In this document: piece after piece, positions 26,939-36,404 of the stretch
How the letters are laid out: every line of letters starts with the position of its first letter
How positions within the stretch are numbered: position 1 is the stretch's first letter
Assembly: GCA_930986425.1 (NCBI GenBank)
Contig: CAKNJR010000008.1
Span: forward strand, 1-64,000
Length of the DNA: 64,000 nucleotides
From: an uncultured Clostridium sp.
GTDB lineage: Bacteria; Bacillota; Clostridia; TANB77; CAG-508
Reading direction: 5' to 3'
The notes under the pieces: generated by a model
Told to the model about the DNA's origin: nothing
Seen by the model: only the letters and a program-made list of their open reading frames with translations
Database searches by the model: none
Position numbers and translations under genes: made by a program

Positions 26939-28828
26939 ATGATAAAAAGTAACAAAATTGAAGTGTGTACAAGTACAAAGCGGGTAAATGAAGCAGAGGA
27001 AAATACGCCTTTCAATGTAACCGTAAGAATGCCAAAAGACATACAAGTCGCAAATCTTAGAGTTCTGTTTAACAGGGAAGGAGAAAATCCTACTATTGTT
27101 AAGGAAATGACTCTTGAGGATGGAACAGGAGGAACAAGAAATAAGTACACCGCAACCGTCAAGCTCGAAAAAATAGGTAATTACTATTATCATTTTGAGT
27201 TTAATGATGCATATGGAAATATGCAGGCCATCAAACTCGATAGGAATAGCAATGAGCCTACAATTACCATTGGGGAAGCACCATACTTCCGAATTTTGGT
27301 CGTTCAAAAAGATTTTAAGGTACCTGACTTTGCAAAAGGCGCAATTTATTATCAGCTGATTGTCGACAGATTCAACATTGGAAGAAATGATAAGCCTCAA
27401 GTAAAAGGTAGAAATTACAGGAATTGGGGAGAAATGCCCAACTGGAAGAAGAATGCGGAAGGAAAGTTCCATAACAATGACTTCTTTAGAGGAGACCTTA
27501 AAGGAATTGAAGAAAAATTACCGTATTTCAAAAAGCTATCCGTTACAGTTCTGTACATTTCGCCAATCAATTTTAGCCTGTACAGGTACGATAGGTATGC
27601 TGCTACAAACCACATGCTAATTGACCCGGATGCAGGCACATTTGAAGACTTGGCAAGTCTTTCGAGGACTGCGCACAAGATGGGAATTCATCTTATCTTG
27701 GATATCGCATTAAACCATTGTTCTTCAGATAACCCGATTTTCAAAGACGCAATCTCAAATCCTAATTCGCCATATAGGGATTGGTTTTTCATTGACCAAA
27801 ATGGAAACTATCGCTATTGGTATAATGAGTTTGTTGATATGCCAATTTTCAATCAACAATCTCAAGGATACAAAGATTACGTTTACGGTCCGGATGGCGT
27901 TATTGCAAAGTTTGCTCCATTTGTTGATGGATTCCGTTTAGACGTGGCAGAAGAACTCAGCCAGGAAACTCTAGAAGGAATCAGAAACAGGGCAAATAAA
28001 AATGAAAAAAAGGTAATAATCGCTGAATGGTGGAACAGAGCTTCAACAGGCTTGTTCGGAAAATGCTTTGATGCGACGACAAATTATCTTTTTACCAATG
28101 CAATGTATAAATGGCAGATGGATGGTGAGGCCGAGTACTTTGCTTGGCAAATAAGGGACGTGCTTGAAAACTATCCCAGTGAGGCTATCTCGTCTATGCT
28201 GAATTCATTGGACACGCATGATATGGTTAGAACGCTAACTTGTATTGGCGGAAAATGGATGAGACATGGACTATACAGAAGATGGGATATCGACAGAGAC
28301 CCAAGTCCGTGGCATAAAATTGTGAATGGTATACGCATATTCGATACATGGCAATTTAGGTCAGATGAGTTTACGAACGATAGGCTTTCACCCCAAGAAT
28401 ATCGTAGGGCGAAAAAGATTTATATACTAATGCTCATCATGCAATACACTTTGCCAGGAAATCCATGTATTTTCTATGGAAGTGAAGTAGGAATGCATGG
28501 ATATAAAGACCCATTCAACCGTAAAACGTTTCCATGGAATCGCATTGACAAGTCTATTTTGCATGCTCATATAATGCTTGGAGCAATGCGCGAGCAAAAC
28601 AGAAAAGCATTGAGTGATGCAAATTTTGAACTTGTAAGATGGGACAACGAAAATCTTTGCTATACGAGAAACAATCTGCTGATTGTAATCAACAGAGGAG
28701 CAAAAGCAATTAGGGTAGAAATACCCGAAGAATTCAAAACAGCTGAAATCATCTATACGAGCAACAAACATCAAAAGCAAGTGAATGAAATCCTTGCAGA
28801 AACAGGCATGATTTTAAGGAGGCGATAA
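26939..28828 (+). CDS. GH13 alpha-amylase / neopullulanase-like glycosidase
   Basis: The 629-aa enzyme lacks a signal peptide and so acts in the cytoplasm. An N-terminal Ig-like starch-binding domain (about 1-110) precedes the barrel with IYYQLIVDRF, DLKGIEEKLPYF, LILDIALNH, GFRLDVAEE (nucleophile Asp), IIAEWWN (acid Glu) and SLDTHDMVR (transition-state Asp). The RBS AAGGAGG (26924-26930) before ATG 26939 is strong. Composition differs clearly from its neighbours: more G and C, and frequent ATC, TTC and GGC codons. This suggests transfer or special expression selection. Codon 15 is CGG, the only in-frame CGG in the window not linked to a frameshift. Confidence 0.9.
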   Translation: MIKSNKIEVCTSTKRVNEAEENTPFNVTVRMPKDIQVANLRVLFNREGENPTIVKEMTLEDGTGGTRNKYTATVKLEKIGNYYYHFEFNDAYGNMQAIKLDRNSNEPTITIGEAPYFRILVVQKDFKVPDFAKGAIYYQLIVDRFNIGRNDKPQVKGRNYRNWGEMPNWKKNAEGKFHNNDFFRGDLKGIEEKLPYFKKLSVTVLYISPINFSLYRYDRYAATNHMLIDPDAGTFEDLASLSRTAHKMGIHLILDIALNHCSSDNPIFKDAISNPNSPYRDWFFIDQNGNYRYWYNEFVDMPIFNQQSQGYKDYVYGPDGVIAKFAPFVDGFRLDVAEELSQETLEGIRNRANKNEKKVIIAEWWNRASTGLFGKCFDATTNYLFTNAMYKWQMDGEAEYFAWQIRDVLENYPSEAISSMLNSLDTHDMVRTLTCIGGKWMRHGLYRRWDIDRDPSPWHKIVNGIRIFDTWQFRSDEFTNDRLSPQEYRRAKKIYILMLIMQYTLPGNPCIFYGSEVGMHGYKDPFNRKTFPWNRIDKSILHAHIMLGAMREQNRKALSDANFELVRWDNENLCYTRNNLLIVINRGAKAIRVEIPEEFKTAEIIYTSNKHQKQVNEILAETGMILRRR

Positions 28829-28834
28829 TGTCTT

Positions 28835-28881
28835 ACCCAAGGCCTAAGAAGAAATTTCTTCTTGGACCTTGGGTCTTTTTT
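28835..28881 (+). terminator. Strong terminator after the amylase gene
   Basis: ACCCAAGG and CCTTGGGT (28835-28874) enclose a second nested stem, AAGAAGAAATTTCTTCTT, and are followed by TCTTTTTT. It isolates the amylase from the second dockerin module. Confidence 0.9.
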
Positions 28882-28938
28882 GGGTATAGAAAAACTTGAT
28901 ATATGGTAAGAATCCCATAAATTAACACCAATTTCCTG

Positions 28939-28967
28939 TTGACTAATAAAATTTGTAATGTTACAAT
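28939..28967 (+). promoter_or_regulatory. Promoter of the second dockerin module
   Basis: TTGACT (28939-28944), a 17-nt spacer and TACAAT (28962-28967), located 34 nt before the start codon. Confidence 0.75.
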
Positions 28968-29001
28968 ATAATCGAAAATTATGTCGAAAACGGAGGAAAA
29001 A

Positions 29002-31131
29002 ATGAAACAAAAAAATACATTAAGTAAAGTAATATCAATAGTTCTACTATTTACACTATTATTTTACATAATTTATAATTTGTTCACAGGTGAGGTAAAT
29101 GCAGCATACTCATCAAACAGATATTCATATAACGGAAGTAATTTAGATACAAATGCTTATCCAGGATTTAAAGAAAGAATAGACGCTTTAAAAACAAGCC
29201 ATCCAAATTGGACATTTACAATAATGGAAACAGGCTTAGACTGGAACCAAGTAATTACAGCAGAAACAGCTGGACACTGGGGTTCACCACTAAATCTTAT
29301 ACAAGGAAAATCAGGAGCATGGATTTGTTCAACTTGTGGTGACACACCATATGATAATGGCTCATGGAAACATGCTTCAGAAATGGCTATAAGATATTAT
29401 ATGGACCCAAGAAATTGGCTTACAGATAATTCAAACTTATTCCAATTCTTACAATTAGACTATATAGAATCATCAAATGACCAAATATATAATGCTCTAG
29501 CAAATACATTTTTGCATAATACAGATTATGCAGCAGAAATAAATGGAGCTTGTAGAGATACTAATGTAAATCCATACTATGTAGTAGCAAGAGTAATACA
29601 AGAACAAGGAGCTGGTGGAGGCTCAACATGGAGAATGGAATCAGATGGTGTTACATATTATAACTTATTTAACATTGGAGCTAGTGGAAATTCTTCAACC
29701 GAAATATGGAATAATGCATTAGCAACTGCAAAATCAAATGGTTGGACAAGCATTGCGGCAAGCATTAAAGGCGGAATTAGTACATTAAATAATTATATAA
29801 ATGCAGGTCAAAATACACAATACTTAAATAAATTTGATGTTGAACCTTATGGTGGTACATATTCAAGACAATATATGCAAAATATAGAAGCTCCAAAAAA
29901 TGAAGCAAGTAGAATGTATTCATGTATGCAAGAAGCTGGACTACTTGACCAAAACTTAAACTTTATTATACCAGTATTTAATAACATGCCAGCATCAGTT
30001 TCTCAATCGCCTGATGGTGTAGGTGAAGTATATCCTAAAAATATTAGAGTGAAAGAAGGACATTCAGATGTAACATTAAGAACTGAGCCAAATACAAGTA
30101 GTGCTCCAGTATATATTATTCCTGATTCTAGCGTAGTACTATTATCAGTTGAAAGACTAACAAATGGATGGCACAAAGTAGTTCTTACAGATGGACAATG
30201 GGGATATGTAAGATTTGATTCTTCATACTTAGAAGAAATAGATGATGTGACAAACTGCTATGAAGCTAAGTCAATAAATGCAGATAGCGTACCAATGTAT
30301 GTTGGACCAGGAACAGCTCAAACATTACTTACAACATTATCTTATGGTCAAGCCGTTACAAGAATTGATAACACAGGAAGATACACATTCGGTGGAACAA
30401 CTTGGGATAGAATAATTTTAGCTGATGGTAGACAAGGATTTGTCGAGAGAAAATATTTAAGTGACCAAGATAGTAGTCAGTTATTCACTATAAGAGCAGA
30501 TGGTGGATTATTCTTAAGAAGCTCAGCAGGAACAGGAGACGAAAATAAAATAAGATTATTATCAGATGGAACACAAGTAACTAGAACAGGTTCATATACT
30601 GAAAACGGAGTCGAAACAATGGTAGATGGCTACTATTGGGATTATGTAATAACACCTGATGGTGCAAAAGGATATGTGGCAAGAAATTATCTAAGAGATA
30701 GTAATGGAAATACTCCATCAGCATATACTTCTAAGGTAGAAGTAGAAATAAAAAATGAAGAGAAAGAAATATTAGTTACTCCAAATGCTGATATAGATGA
30801 TATAAAACATGAAGCAAATTCAGATTTGTATATGGAAAGAGCAGATGGAAGCTATTTGGAAAATAAAGTATCTAAAACAGGTGACAAAGTTTGGATAAAT
30901 GACGTTCAATATACAGTAGTAAAAATGGGAGACTGCAGTGGAGATGGATATGTAAATTCAGCAGATTTGTTGGAAATAAAGAAACATTTATTAGAGGTAA
31001 TTAAATTAGAACAAAATAGTGCTTATTTTACCGCATCAGATTTGACAAAAGATAATAATATAAATTCTGCAGATTTATTAGAAGTAAAGAAATATTTATT
31101 GGGTGTTACTAATATTAGTATAAATGAATAA
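29002..31131 (+). CDS. Secreted glucosaminidase with SH3b repeats and dockerin (paralogue 2)
   Basis: The start is ATG 29002 after CGGAGG (28990-28995). The 709-aa protein repeats the architecture of the gene at 23141: a signal peptide with cleavage near VNAAYS, the conserved N-terminal DTNAYPGFKERIDALKTSHP, a glucosaminidase core NPYYVVARVIQEQGAGGGS, three SH3b-like segments, and a dockerin with GDCSGDGYVNSADLLEIKKH and DLTKDNNINSADLLEVKKY. The acidic linker is shorter than in paralogue 1. It starts an operon with the anchor protein 13 nt downstream. Confidence 0.88.
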   Translation: MKQKNTLSKVISIVLLFTLLFYIIYNLFTGEVNAAYSSNRYSYNGSNLDTNAYPGFKERIDALKTSHPNWTFTIMETGLDWNQVITAETAGHWGSPLNLIQGKSGAWICSTCGDTPYDNGSWKHASEMAIRYYMDPRNWLTDNSNLFQFLQLDYIESSNDQIYNALANTFLHNTDYAAEINGACRDTNVNPYYVVARVIQEQGAGGGSTWRMESDGVTYYNLFNIGASGNSSTEIWNNALATAKSNGWTSIAASIKGGISTLNNYINAGQNTQYLNKFDVEPYGGTYSRQYMQNIEAPKNEASRMYSCMQEAGLLDQNLNFIIPVFNNMPASVSQSPDGVGEVYPKNIRVKEGHSDVTLRTEPNTSSAPVYIIPDSSVVLLSVERLTNGWHKVVLTDGQWGYVRFDSSYLEEIDDVTNCYEAKSINADSVPMYVGPGTAQTLLTTLSYGQAVTRIDNTGRYTFGGTTWDRIILADGRQGFVERKYLSDQDSSQLFTIRADGGLFLRSSAGTGDENKIRLLSDGTQVTRTGSYTENGVETMVDGYYWDYVITPDGAKGYVARNYLRDSNGNTPSAYTSKVEVEIKNEEKEILVTPNADIDDIKHEANSDLYMERADGSYLENKVSKTGDKVWINDVQYTVVKMGDCSGDGYVNSADLLEIKKHLLEVIKLEQNSAYFTASDLTKDNNINSADLLEVKKYLLGVTNISINE

Positions 31132-31144
31132 GAAGGAGAAATAA

Positions 31145-32845
31145 ATGAAAAGGATAAAAAAATATATATGGTGTGCATTAATAATTATGATTACATACTC
31201 TTGCTTTAATGTTAAGAGTGTGAAAGCAGCTACTGTTAGTTTTAGTGCAAGTTCAACTAATGTGTCAGTAGGTACAACAGTAACACTAACAGGAACAATA
31301 ACAGCAGGTGCATGTGATGTAACAATTTCAGGAAATGGTGTTAATAGACATGAGGTTTGGAACACAAATTCGGCAGGTAATGAAACTGTTTCTGTAACAG
31401 CATCTTTTACACCAACTGCGGCTGGAACATATACATTTAATCTAACTGGAGATATGACAGACTTTAGTGAAAAAGAAGCAAGACCTGTTTCAGAATCAGT
31501 AACAATCAATGTTACAGCTCCATCAACTCCAGACCCAGAGCCTACCCCAGACCCTGACCCAGGCAGTGGCTCAGGTTCAAATACAGGTAGTGGTTCAAAC
31601 ACAGGAAGCGGTTCAGGAGGCTCAAATGGAGGAACAACTTCAGACCCAGAGCCAAACTATCCATCAGAAACAACACCACCATCATCATCAAATAATGAAG
31701 TAACACAATCAAGTAACAACTATTTATCTGGAATAACAGTAGGAACAGGAACATTATCACCAGAATTTTATAGAGAAACATATGAATATACAGTAGAATT
31801 TGATGATACAGTTAACCTTTATGAATTATCAGAAATAGAAATATCAGCAACAGCAGAAGATTCAAGAGCCACAGTTTCAGGGGCAGGAACAATACAGTTA
31901 AATGAAGGCGAGAATAGTATTGCACTAACTGTTACAGCAGAAAATGGTTCTGCACGTACATACACAATAAAAGTAAATAAACCAGCAGCAGTTGAACAAT
32001 CTTCACTAAGATTACAAACATTAGTTGTTAATGGAATAACAAGTGATGGAACATATCAAACAATAAGTATGGACTTTGACCCAGAAACATTTGAATACAA
32101 TCTAACTGTTCCAAACAATATAACTTCTATTTCAGTAAATCCAACAACAGAAAATGATGATATAATAATTGAAACAAACGGAGAAACAACACTAAATGAA
32201 GGTAATAATAGAATAATAATTATTTTAACTTCACCAAGTGATGAAACAATAAAAACAACATATACACTTAATATTGAAAGACAAGCAGCACTTACAACTG
32301 AAGAAGAAGGCTTAACAAAAGAACAATTAGGTATAATACTTATATGTTCAGTTGTTGGAGTAGTTTTACTAATTATAATCATTGTAGCAATAGTAAAACA
32401 TAGAAAAAGAAAAAATGGATTTGATTACGATGATGAAGACGACGAAAATGATAACTATTTAAACCACAATTCAGAAGAAGATGATATAGTTGAAAATCCA
32501 TACCCAGATAAAATAATAACAAGAGAAAATGATGAAGATTTTCCAGACTTAAAAGATGATGAGAGCTCAAAAGAAAATCAAAATAAAGAAGAAAGCAACA
32601 TTAATGAGTTAGACAAAAATAGTGAAATTCAAGCAAATACATCATATAATACAGAAGCTCAATCAAACACAACAGCATCAAAGAATAATGAAGATGAAGA
32701 ATTAAAATTTAAAACAACATACGATGAAACAGATATGGAAAATACTAAATCAAAATGGGATGACTTCATTAAAGGGTATGATGACGAAGACGAATATGAT
32801 AATTCTTCAAAGAAAAAAAGCAAGCACGGAAAGAGATTTCTATAA
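31145..32845 (+). CDS. Membrane-anchored Ig-like / cadherin-like surface protein with a long acidic cytoplasmic tail (paralogue 2)
   Basis: The 566-aa protein has a signal peptide ending near VKAAT, an Ig-like domain (SFSASSTNVSVGTTVTLTGT), a Pro/Asp then Gly/Ser linker, and two cadherin-like repeats (YLSGITVGTGTLSPEFYRET; LRLQTLVVNG). A membrane helix (IILICSVVGVVLLIIIIVAIV) follows. Unlike paralogue 1 it continues for about 160 residues inside the cell. That tail is very rich in Asp, Glu and Asn and ends in a Lys-rich KKKSKHGKRFL. The tail could connect the surface complex to a cytoplasmic partner. RBS AAGGAG. Confidence 0.82.
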   Translation: MKRIKKYIWCALIIMITYSCFNVKSVKAATVSFSASSTNVSVGTTVTLTGTITAGACDVTISGNGVNRHEVWNTNSAGNETVSVTASFTPTAAGTYTFNLTGDMTDFSEKEARPVSESVTINVTAPSTPDPEPTPDPDPGSGSGSNTGSGSNTGSGSGGSNGGTTSDPEPNYPSETTPPSSSNNEVTQSSNNYLSGITVGTGTLSPEFYRETYEYTVEFDDTVNLYELSEIEISATAEDSRATVSGAGTIQLNEGENSIALTVTAENGSARTYTIKVNKPAAVEQSSLRLQTLVVNGITSDGTYQTISMDFDPETFEYNLTVPNNITSISVNPTTENDDIIIETNGETTLNEGNNRIIIILTSPSDETIKTTYTLNIERQAALTTEEEGLTKEQLGIILICSVVGVVLLIIIIVAIVKHRKRKNGFDYDDEDDENDNYLNHNSEEDDIVENPYPDKIITRENDEDFPDLKDDESSKENQNKEESNINELDKNSEIQANTSYNTEAQSNTTASKNNEDEELKFKTTYDETDMENTKSKWDDFIKGYDDEDEYDNSSKKKSKHGKRFL

Positions 32846-32983
32846 TAACAAACTTAACAGGTAGCATTAACAAAGAAAACTCCTGTTACAAATTATAAAA
32901 AGCTACACCAACAGAGTGTAGCTTCGAAATTATTGGGGTTATAGGTTACCCATTTAAAAACCTAAATATAATGTAAGGAGAGT

Positions 32984-35692
32984 ATGGTATACAATATCAT
33001 ACAAAAATATATGGAAAAAGTACTATTAATTGATGGAAACAGTATAATGAATAGAGCATTTTATGGAATAATGGGAAATAAAATGCTAACAACAAAAAAT
33101 GGAATGTATACAAATGCAATATATGGTTTTTTATCTATAATGTTTAAAAACATGGAAGAAGTTGAACCTCAATATATGCTAATAGCATTTGATTCAAAAA
33201 CAGCTGCAAATGTTAGAAAAAATATGTATGAAGGATATAAAAAACATAGACACGCCATGCCAAGTGAATTAGCTGAGCAGATGCCAGTAATAAAAGATAT
33301 ATTAAAAGCAATGAATATAAAAACTTTAGAAATGGATGACTATGAAGGAGATGACATATTAGGAACATTTGCAAAAAAGTTTGCCAAAGAAGGACAAGAT
33401 GTATATATTCTTTCAGGAGATAGAGATTTGTTTCAATTAATAGAAGATCATATAACTGTAAGAATTCCTAGAACTAAAATGGGAAAAACAGAAACAGAAA
33501 TATATACAAGAGAAAAAGTAGAAGAAGAATATGGACTAGAACCTATTGACTTAATAGAAGTAAAAGCTCTTATGGGAGATTCTTCAGATGAAATTCCTGG
33601 AGTGCCTAATGTTGGACCAAAAACAAGTACAAGCATAATAAGACAGTATAAAACTATAGAAAATTTATATAAAGCATTAGAAGAAGGAACCGCAGATTTT
33701 ACATCAAAATTAAAAGATACATTAATAAAAAATCAAGATTTAGCAGAATTATCAAAAAAATTGGGTACAATTAATACAAATGCACCAGTGAAAGAAGATT
33801 TAAAAGATGTAAAAATAGTAGATTGGGACAGAGAAAAAGTAGCAGAAATTTTTAAAAAGCTTAACTTTAATAGATTTATAGAAAGATTTAATTTAAATAA
33901 AGGAATAGAAGCAAAAAAAGCAGAAATAAAAATTGAAGCTCAAGAAAAGGATATAGATTACCTAAAAGAAATACCAAATAAAATTGATGGAAACCTAATA
34001 TTTTACTTAGAAACAAGTAAAACAGAAGACGAATCAAGAATAATCAAAAAGAATATAATTGGTATAGGAATATATGAAAAAAACGGAAATATAATATACA
34101 TAAGGCTTCCAGAAGTAGAGGACGTAAAAAAATTAAAAAACATCATGGAAGATGAAACAATAAATAAAATTGGATATAATATAAAAGAAGATTTTGTCCT
34201 ACTTAAAGAATATGGAATAAATCTTAAAGGAATTAAATATGATGCTGAAATTGCTGCATATGTACTAAATCCTACAAATGTAAAACATAATATAAAAGAT
34301 ATTGCATCACAGTACTTAGATATAGATATTGATGAACTTATACCAAAAAAAGACGATGTACAACTAAATATGTTTGAGAGTGTAAAAGATTTATCAAATA
34401 AAGATGAAGTCGGAACTTATGTATATGCACTAAACAATCTTTATTCTATAACAATGAAGAAAATGCAAGAAGATGGCTCTATAAAATTATTTGAAGAAAT
34501 TGAAATACCATTAGTAAGAGTTCTTGGAGATATGCAATTTAATGGTATGATAACAAAAAAAGAAGAACTTGAAAATTTCGGAAAAGAGCTAAAACAAAGA
34601 CTTAATAATGTAACAAAGGAAATATATGACTTAGCAGGAGAAGAATTTAATATAAATTCAACACAACAACTAGGAAAAATACTTTTTGAAAAGTTAAAAC
34701 TTCCTGAATCAAAGAAAAATAAAAAAGGTTATGCAACTGATGTAGAAACATTGGAATCTTTAAAAGATAAACACCCTATAATAGAAAAGGTATTAGATTA
34801 TAGAAGTTTAACGAAATTGAATTCTACATATGTAGAAGGACTAATAACATATATAAATCCTAAAGATAGTAAGATACATGCAGTATTCAATCAAACAATA
34901 ACAGCAACAGGTAGAATAAGCTGTACAGATCCTAATTTGCAAAACCTACCAAGTCATGAAGGTGAAGGTAAAAATATAAAAAAATCATTTGTTTCAAAGC
35001 CAGGATATGTATTTGTTGATGCCGATTATTCACAAATAGAATTAAGAGTATTGGCACATATAGCAAAAGATGAAACAATGATAGAGGCATTTAATAATGA
35101 TGAAGATATACATAAACAAGTAGCATCAAAAGTATTTGGAGTACCTATGACTAAGGTTACAAAAGAGCAAAGGTCTAGAGCAAAAGCTGTAAACTTTGGA
35201 ATTATATATGGAATAACAGCGTTTGGATTATCACAACAAATAAAGTGTGGAAGAAAAGAAGCTCAAGACTACATAGATAATTATTTGAAAAAATATAAAG
35301 GTATAAAAACATTCATGGATGATATTGTAAAAAAAGCTGAAGAAGAAGGATTTGTTGAAACAGCTTTTGGTAGAAGAAGGTATGTTCCTGAGTTAAAATC
35401 AAATAATTATGTTGTTAGACAATTTGGAACAAGAGTAGCAATGAATACTCCAATTCAAGGTACTGCGGCAGATATCATGAAAATAGCAATGAACAATGTA
35501 TATGATGGATTAAAAAATCTTGATGCAAAAATTGTATTACAAGTACATGATGAACTAATATTAGAAGTTAAAGAAGAAGAAAAAGAACAAGCAAAAGAAA
35601 TACTAAAAAATAGTATGGAAAAAGCAACTAAATTAGATGTTCCACTAAAAGTAGAATTATCAGAGGGCAAATCTTGGGTTGAACTTAAATAG
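32984..35692 (+). CDS. polA: DNA polymerase I
   Basis: The 902-aa protein has a 5'-nuclease domain (LLIDGNSIMNRAFYGI; DDYEGDDILGT; LSGDRDLFQLI; ALMGDSSDEIPGVPNVGPKT). A 3'-5' exonuclease-like domain follows whose first motif reads FYLETS, so the metal-binding Asp is missing and proofreading is probably lost, as in other Gram-positive PolA. The polymerase domain has motif A DADYSQIELRVLAH, motif B RAKAVNFGIIYG and motif C QVHDELILEV. ATG 32984 follows AAGGAG very closely (3 nt); ATG 33011, at MEKVLLIDGN, is the start most homologues would suggest. It repairs DNA and processes Okazaki fragments. Confidence 0.95.
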   Translation: MVYNIIQKYMEKVLLIDGNSIMNRAFYGIMGNKMLTTKNGMYTNAIYGFLSIMFKNMEEVEPQYMLIAFDSKTAANVRKNMYEGYKKHRHAMPSELAEQMPVIKDILKAMNIKTLEMDDYEGDDILGTFAKKFAKEGQDVYILSGDRDLFQLIEDHITVRIPRTKMGKTETEIYTREKVEEEYGLEPIDLIEVKALMGDSSDEIPGVPNVGPKTSTSIIRQYKTIENLYKALEEGTADFTSKLKDTLIKNQDLAELSKKLGTINTNAPVKEDLKDVKIVDWDREKVAEIFKKLNFNRFIERFNLNKGIEAKKAEIKIEAQEKDIDYLKEIPNKIDGNLIFYLETSKTEDESRIIKKNIIGIGIYEKNGNIIYIRLPEVEDVKKLKNIMEDETINKIGYNIKEDFVLLKEYGINLKGIKYDAEIAAYVLNPTNVKHNIKDIASQYLDIDIDELIPKKDDVQLNMFESVKDLSNKDEVGTYVYALNNLYSITMKKMQEDGSIKLFEEIEIPLVRVLGDMQFNGMITKKEELENFGKELKQRLNNVTKEIYDLAGEEFNINSTQQLGKILFEKLKLPESKKNKKGYATDVETLESLKDKHPIIEKVLDYRSLTKLNSTYVEGLITYINPKDSKIHAVFNQTITATGRISCTDPNLQNLPSHEGEGKNIKKSFVSKPGYVFVDADYSQIELRVLAHIAKDETMIEAFNNDEDIHKQVASKVFGVPMTKVTKEQRSRAKAVNFGIIYGITAFGLSQQIKCGRKEAQDYIDNYLKKYKGIKTFMDDIVKKAEEEGFVETAFGRRRYVPELKSNNYVVRQFGTRVAMNTPIQGTAADIMKIAMNNVYDGLKNLDAKIVLQVHDELILEVKEEEKEQAKEILKNSMEKATKLDVPLKVELSEGKSWVELK

Positions 35693-35782
35693 CATTTCAA
35701 AAAAATAGATAGTGTTACAGTAAAAACAGTGCCAATAAAATTAAAAAATAGTTATTACTTAATAGTGAGGAGAGAGTGAAAA

Positions 35783-36328
35783 GTGCGAAAAATAATATTA
35801 ATACTATGTGCAATTGTATTAATTTTACTAATAATATTATTAAATTTCACAAATATACAAAAGTTAATATATAGACAAGATTATTCAGAATATGTTGAAA
35901 AATATGCAAAAGAAAATAATATAGATTCATTATTAGTTTATGCAATAATAAAAGCAGAAAGCAATTTTGATGATGATGCTGTATCAAATAAAGGTGCAAC
36001 AGGACTTATGCAACTCATGAATGAAACCGCAGAAGAAGTTGCTCAAAATGAATCAATTGAATTTGTATCAAATGATAGCCTGTATAATCCAGAGATAAAT
36101 ATTCAAATAGGAGTAACCTATTTTGCAAACTTATTAGAGATTTTTGGAAATGTAGCAATAGCATTAGCTGCATATAATGCAGGAATGGGCACAGTTCAAT
36201 CATGGATAGATGATGGCATTATAAAAGCAAATGGTAGTGATATAGAAAATATACCATATAAAGATACAAATATGTATGTAAGAAAAATTTTAAATGATTA
36301 TGAAATATATAAAAAGCTTTATCAATAA
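35783..36328 (+). CDS. Membrane-anchored lytic transglycosylase (SLT family)
   Basis: The 181-aa protein starts at GTG 35783 after GGAGAGAG. It has an N-terminal membrane helix (IILILCAIVLILLIILLNF), then the SLT domain with LVYAIIKAESNFDDDAVS (catalytic Glu in AESN), KGATGLMQLM and AIALAAYNAGMGTVQSWI. It cleaves the MurNAc-GlcNAc bond of peptidoglycan on the outer face of the membrane. It sits between polA and galE with no obvious operon partner. Confidence 0.9.
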   Translation: MRKIILILCAIVLILLIILLNFTNIQKLIYRQDYSEYVEKYAKENNIDSLLVYAIIKAESNFDDDAVSNKGATGLMQLMNETAEEVAQNESIEFVSNDSLYNPEINIQIGVTYFANLLEIFGNVAIALAAYNAGMGTVQSWIDDGIIKANGSDIENIPYKDTNMYVRKILNDYEIYKKLYQ

Positions 36329-36404
36329 TGTTGAACAACTTGAAAATAATACAGAATCAAAACATAAGGCAAAATACAAAAAGTATTAAGAGGAGGGAAA
36401 AGAA

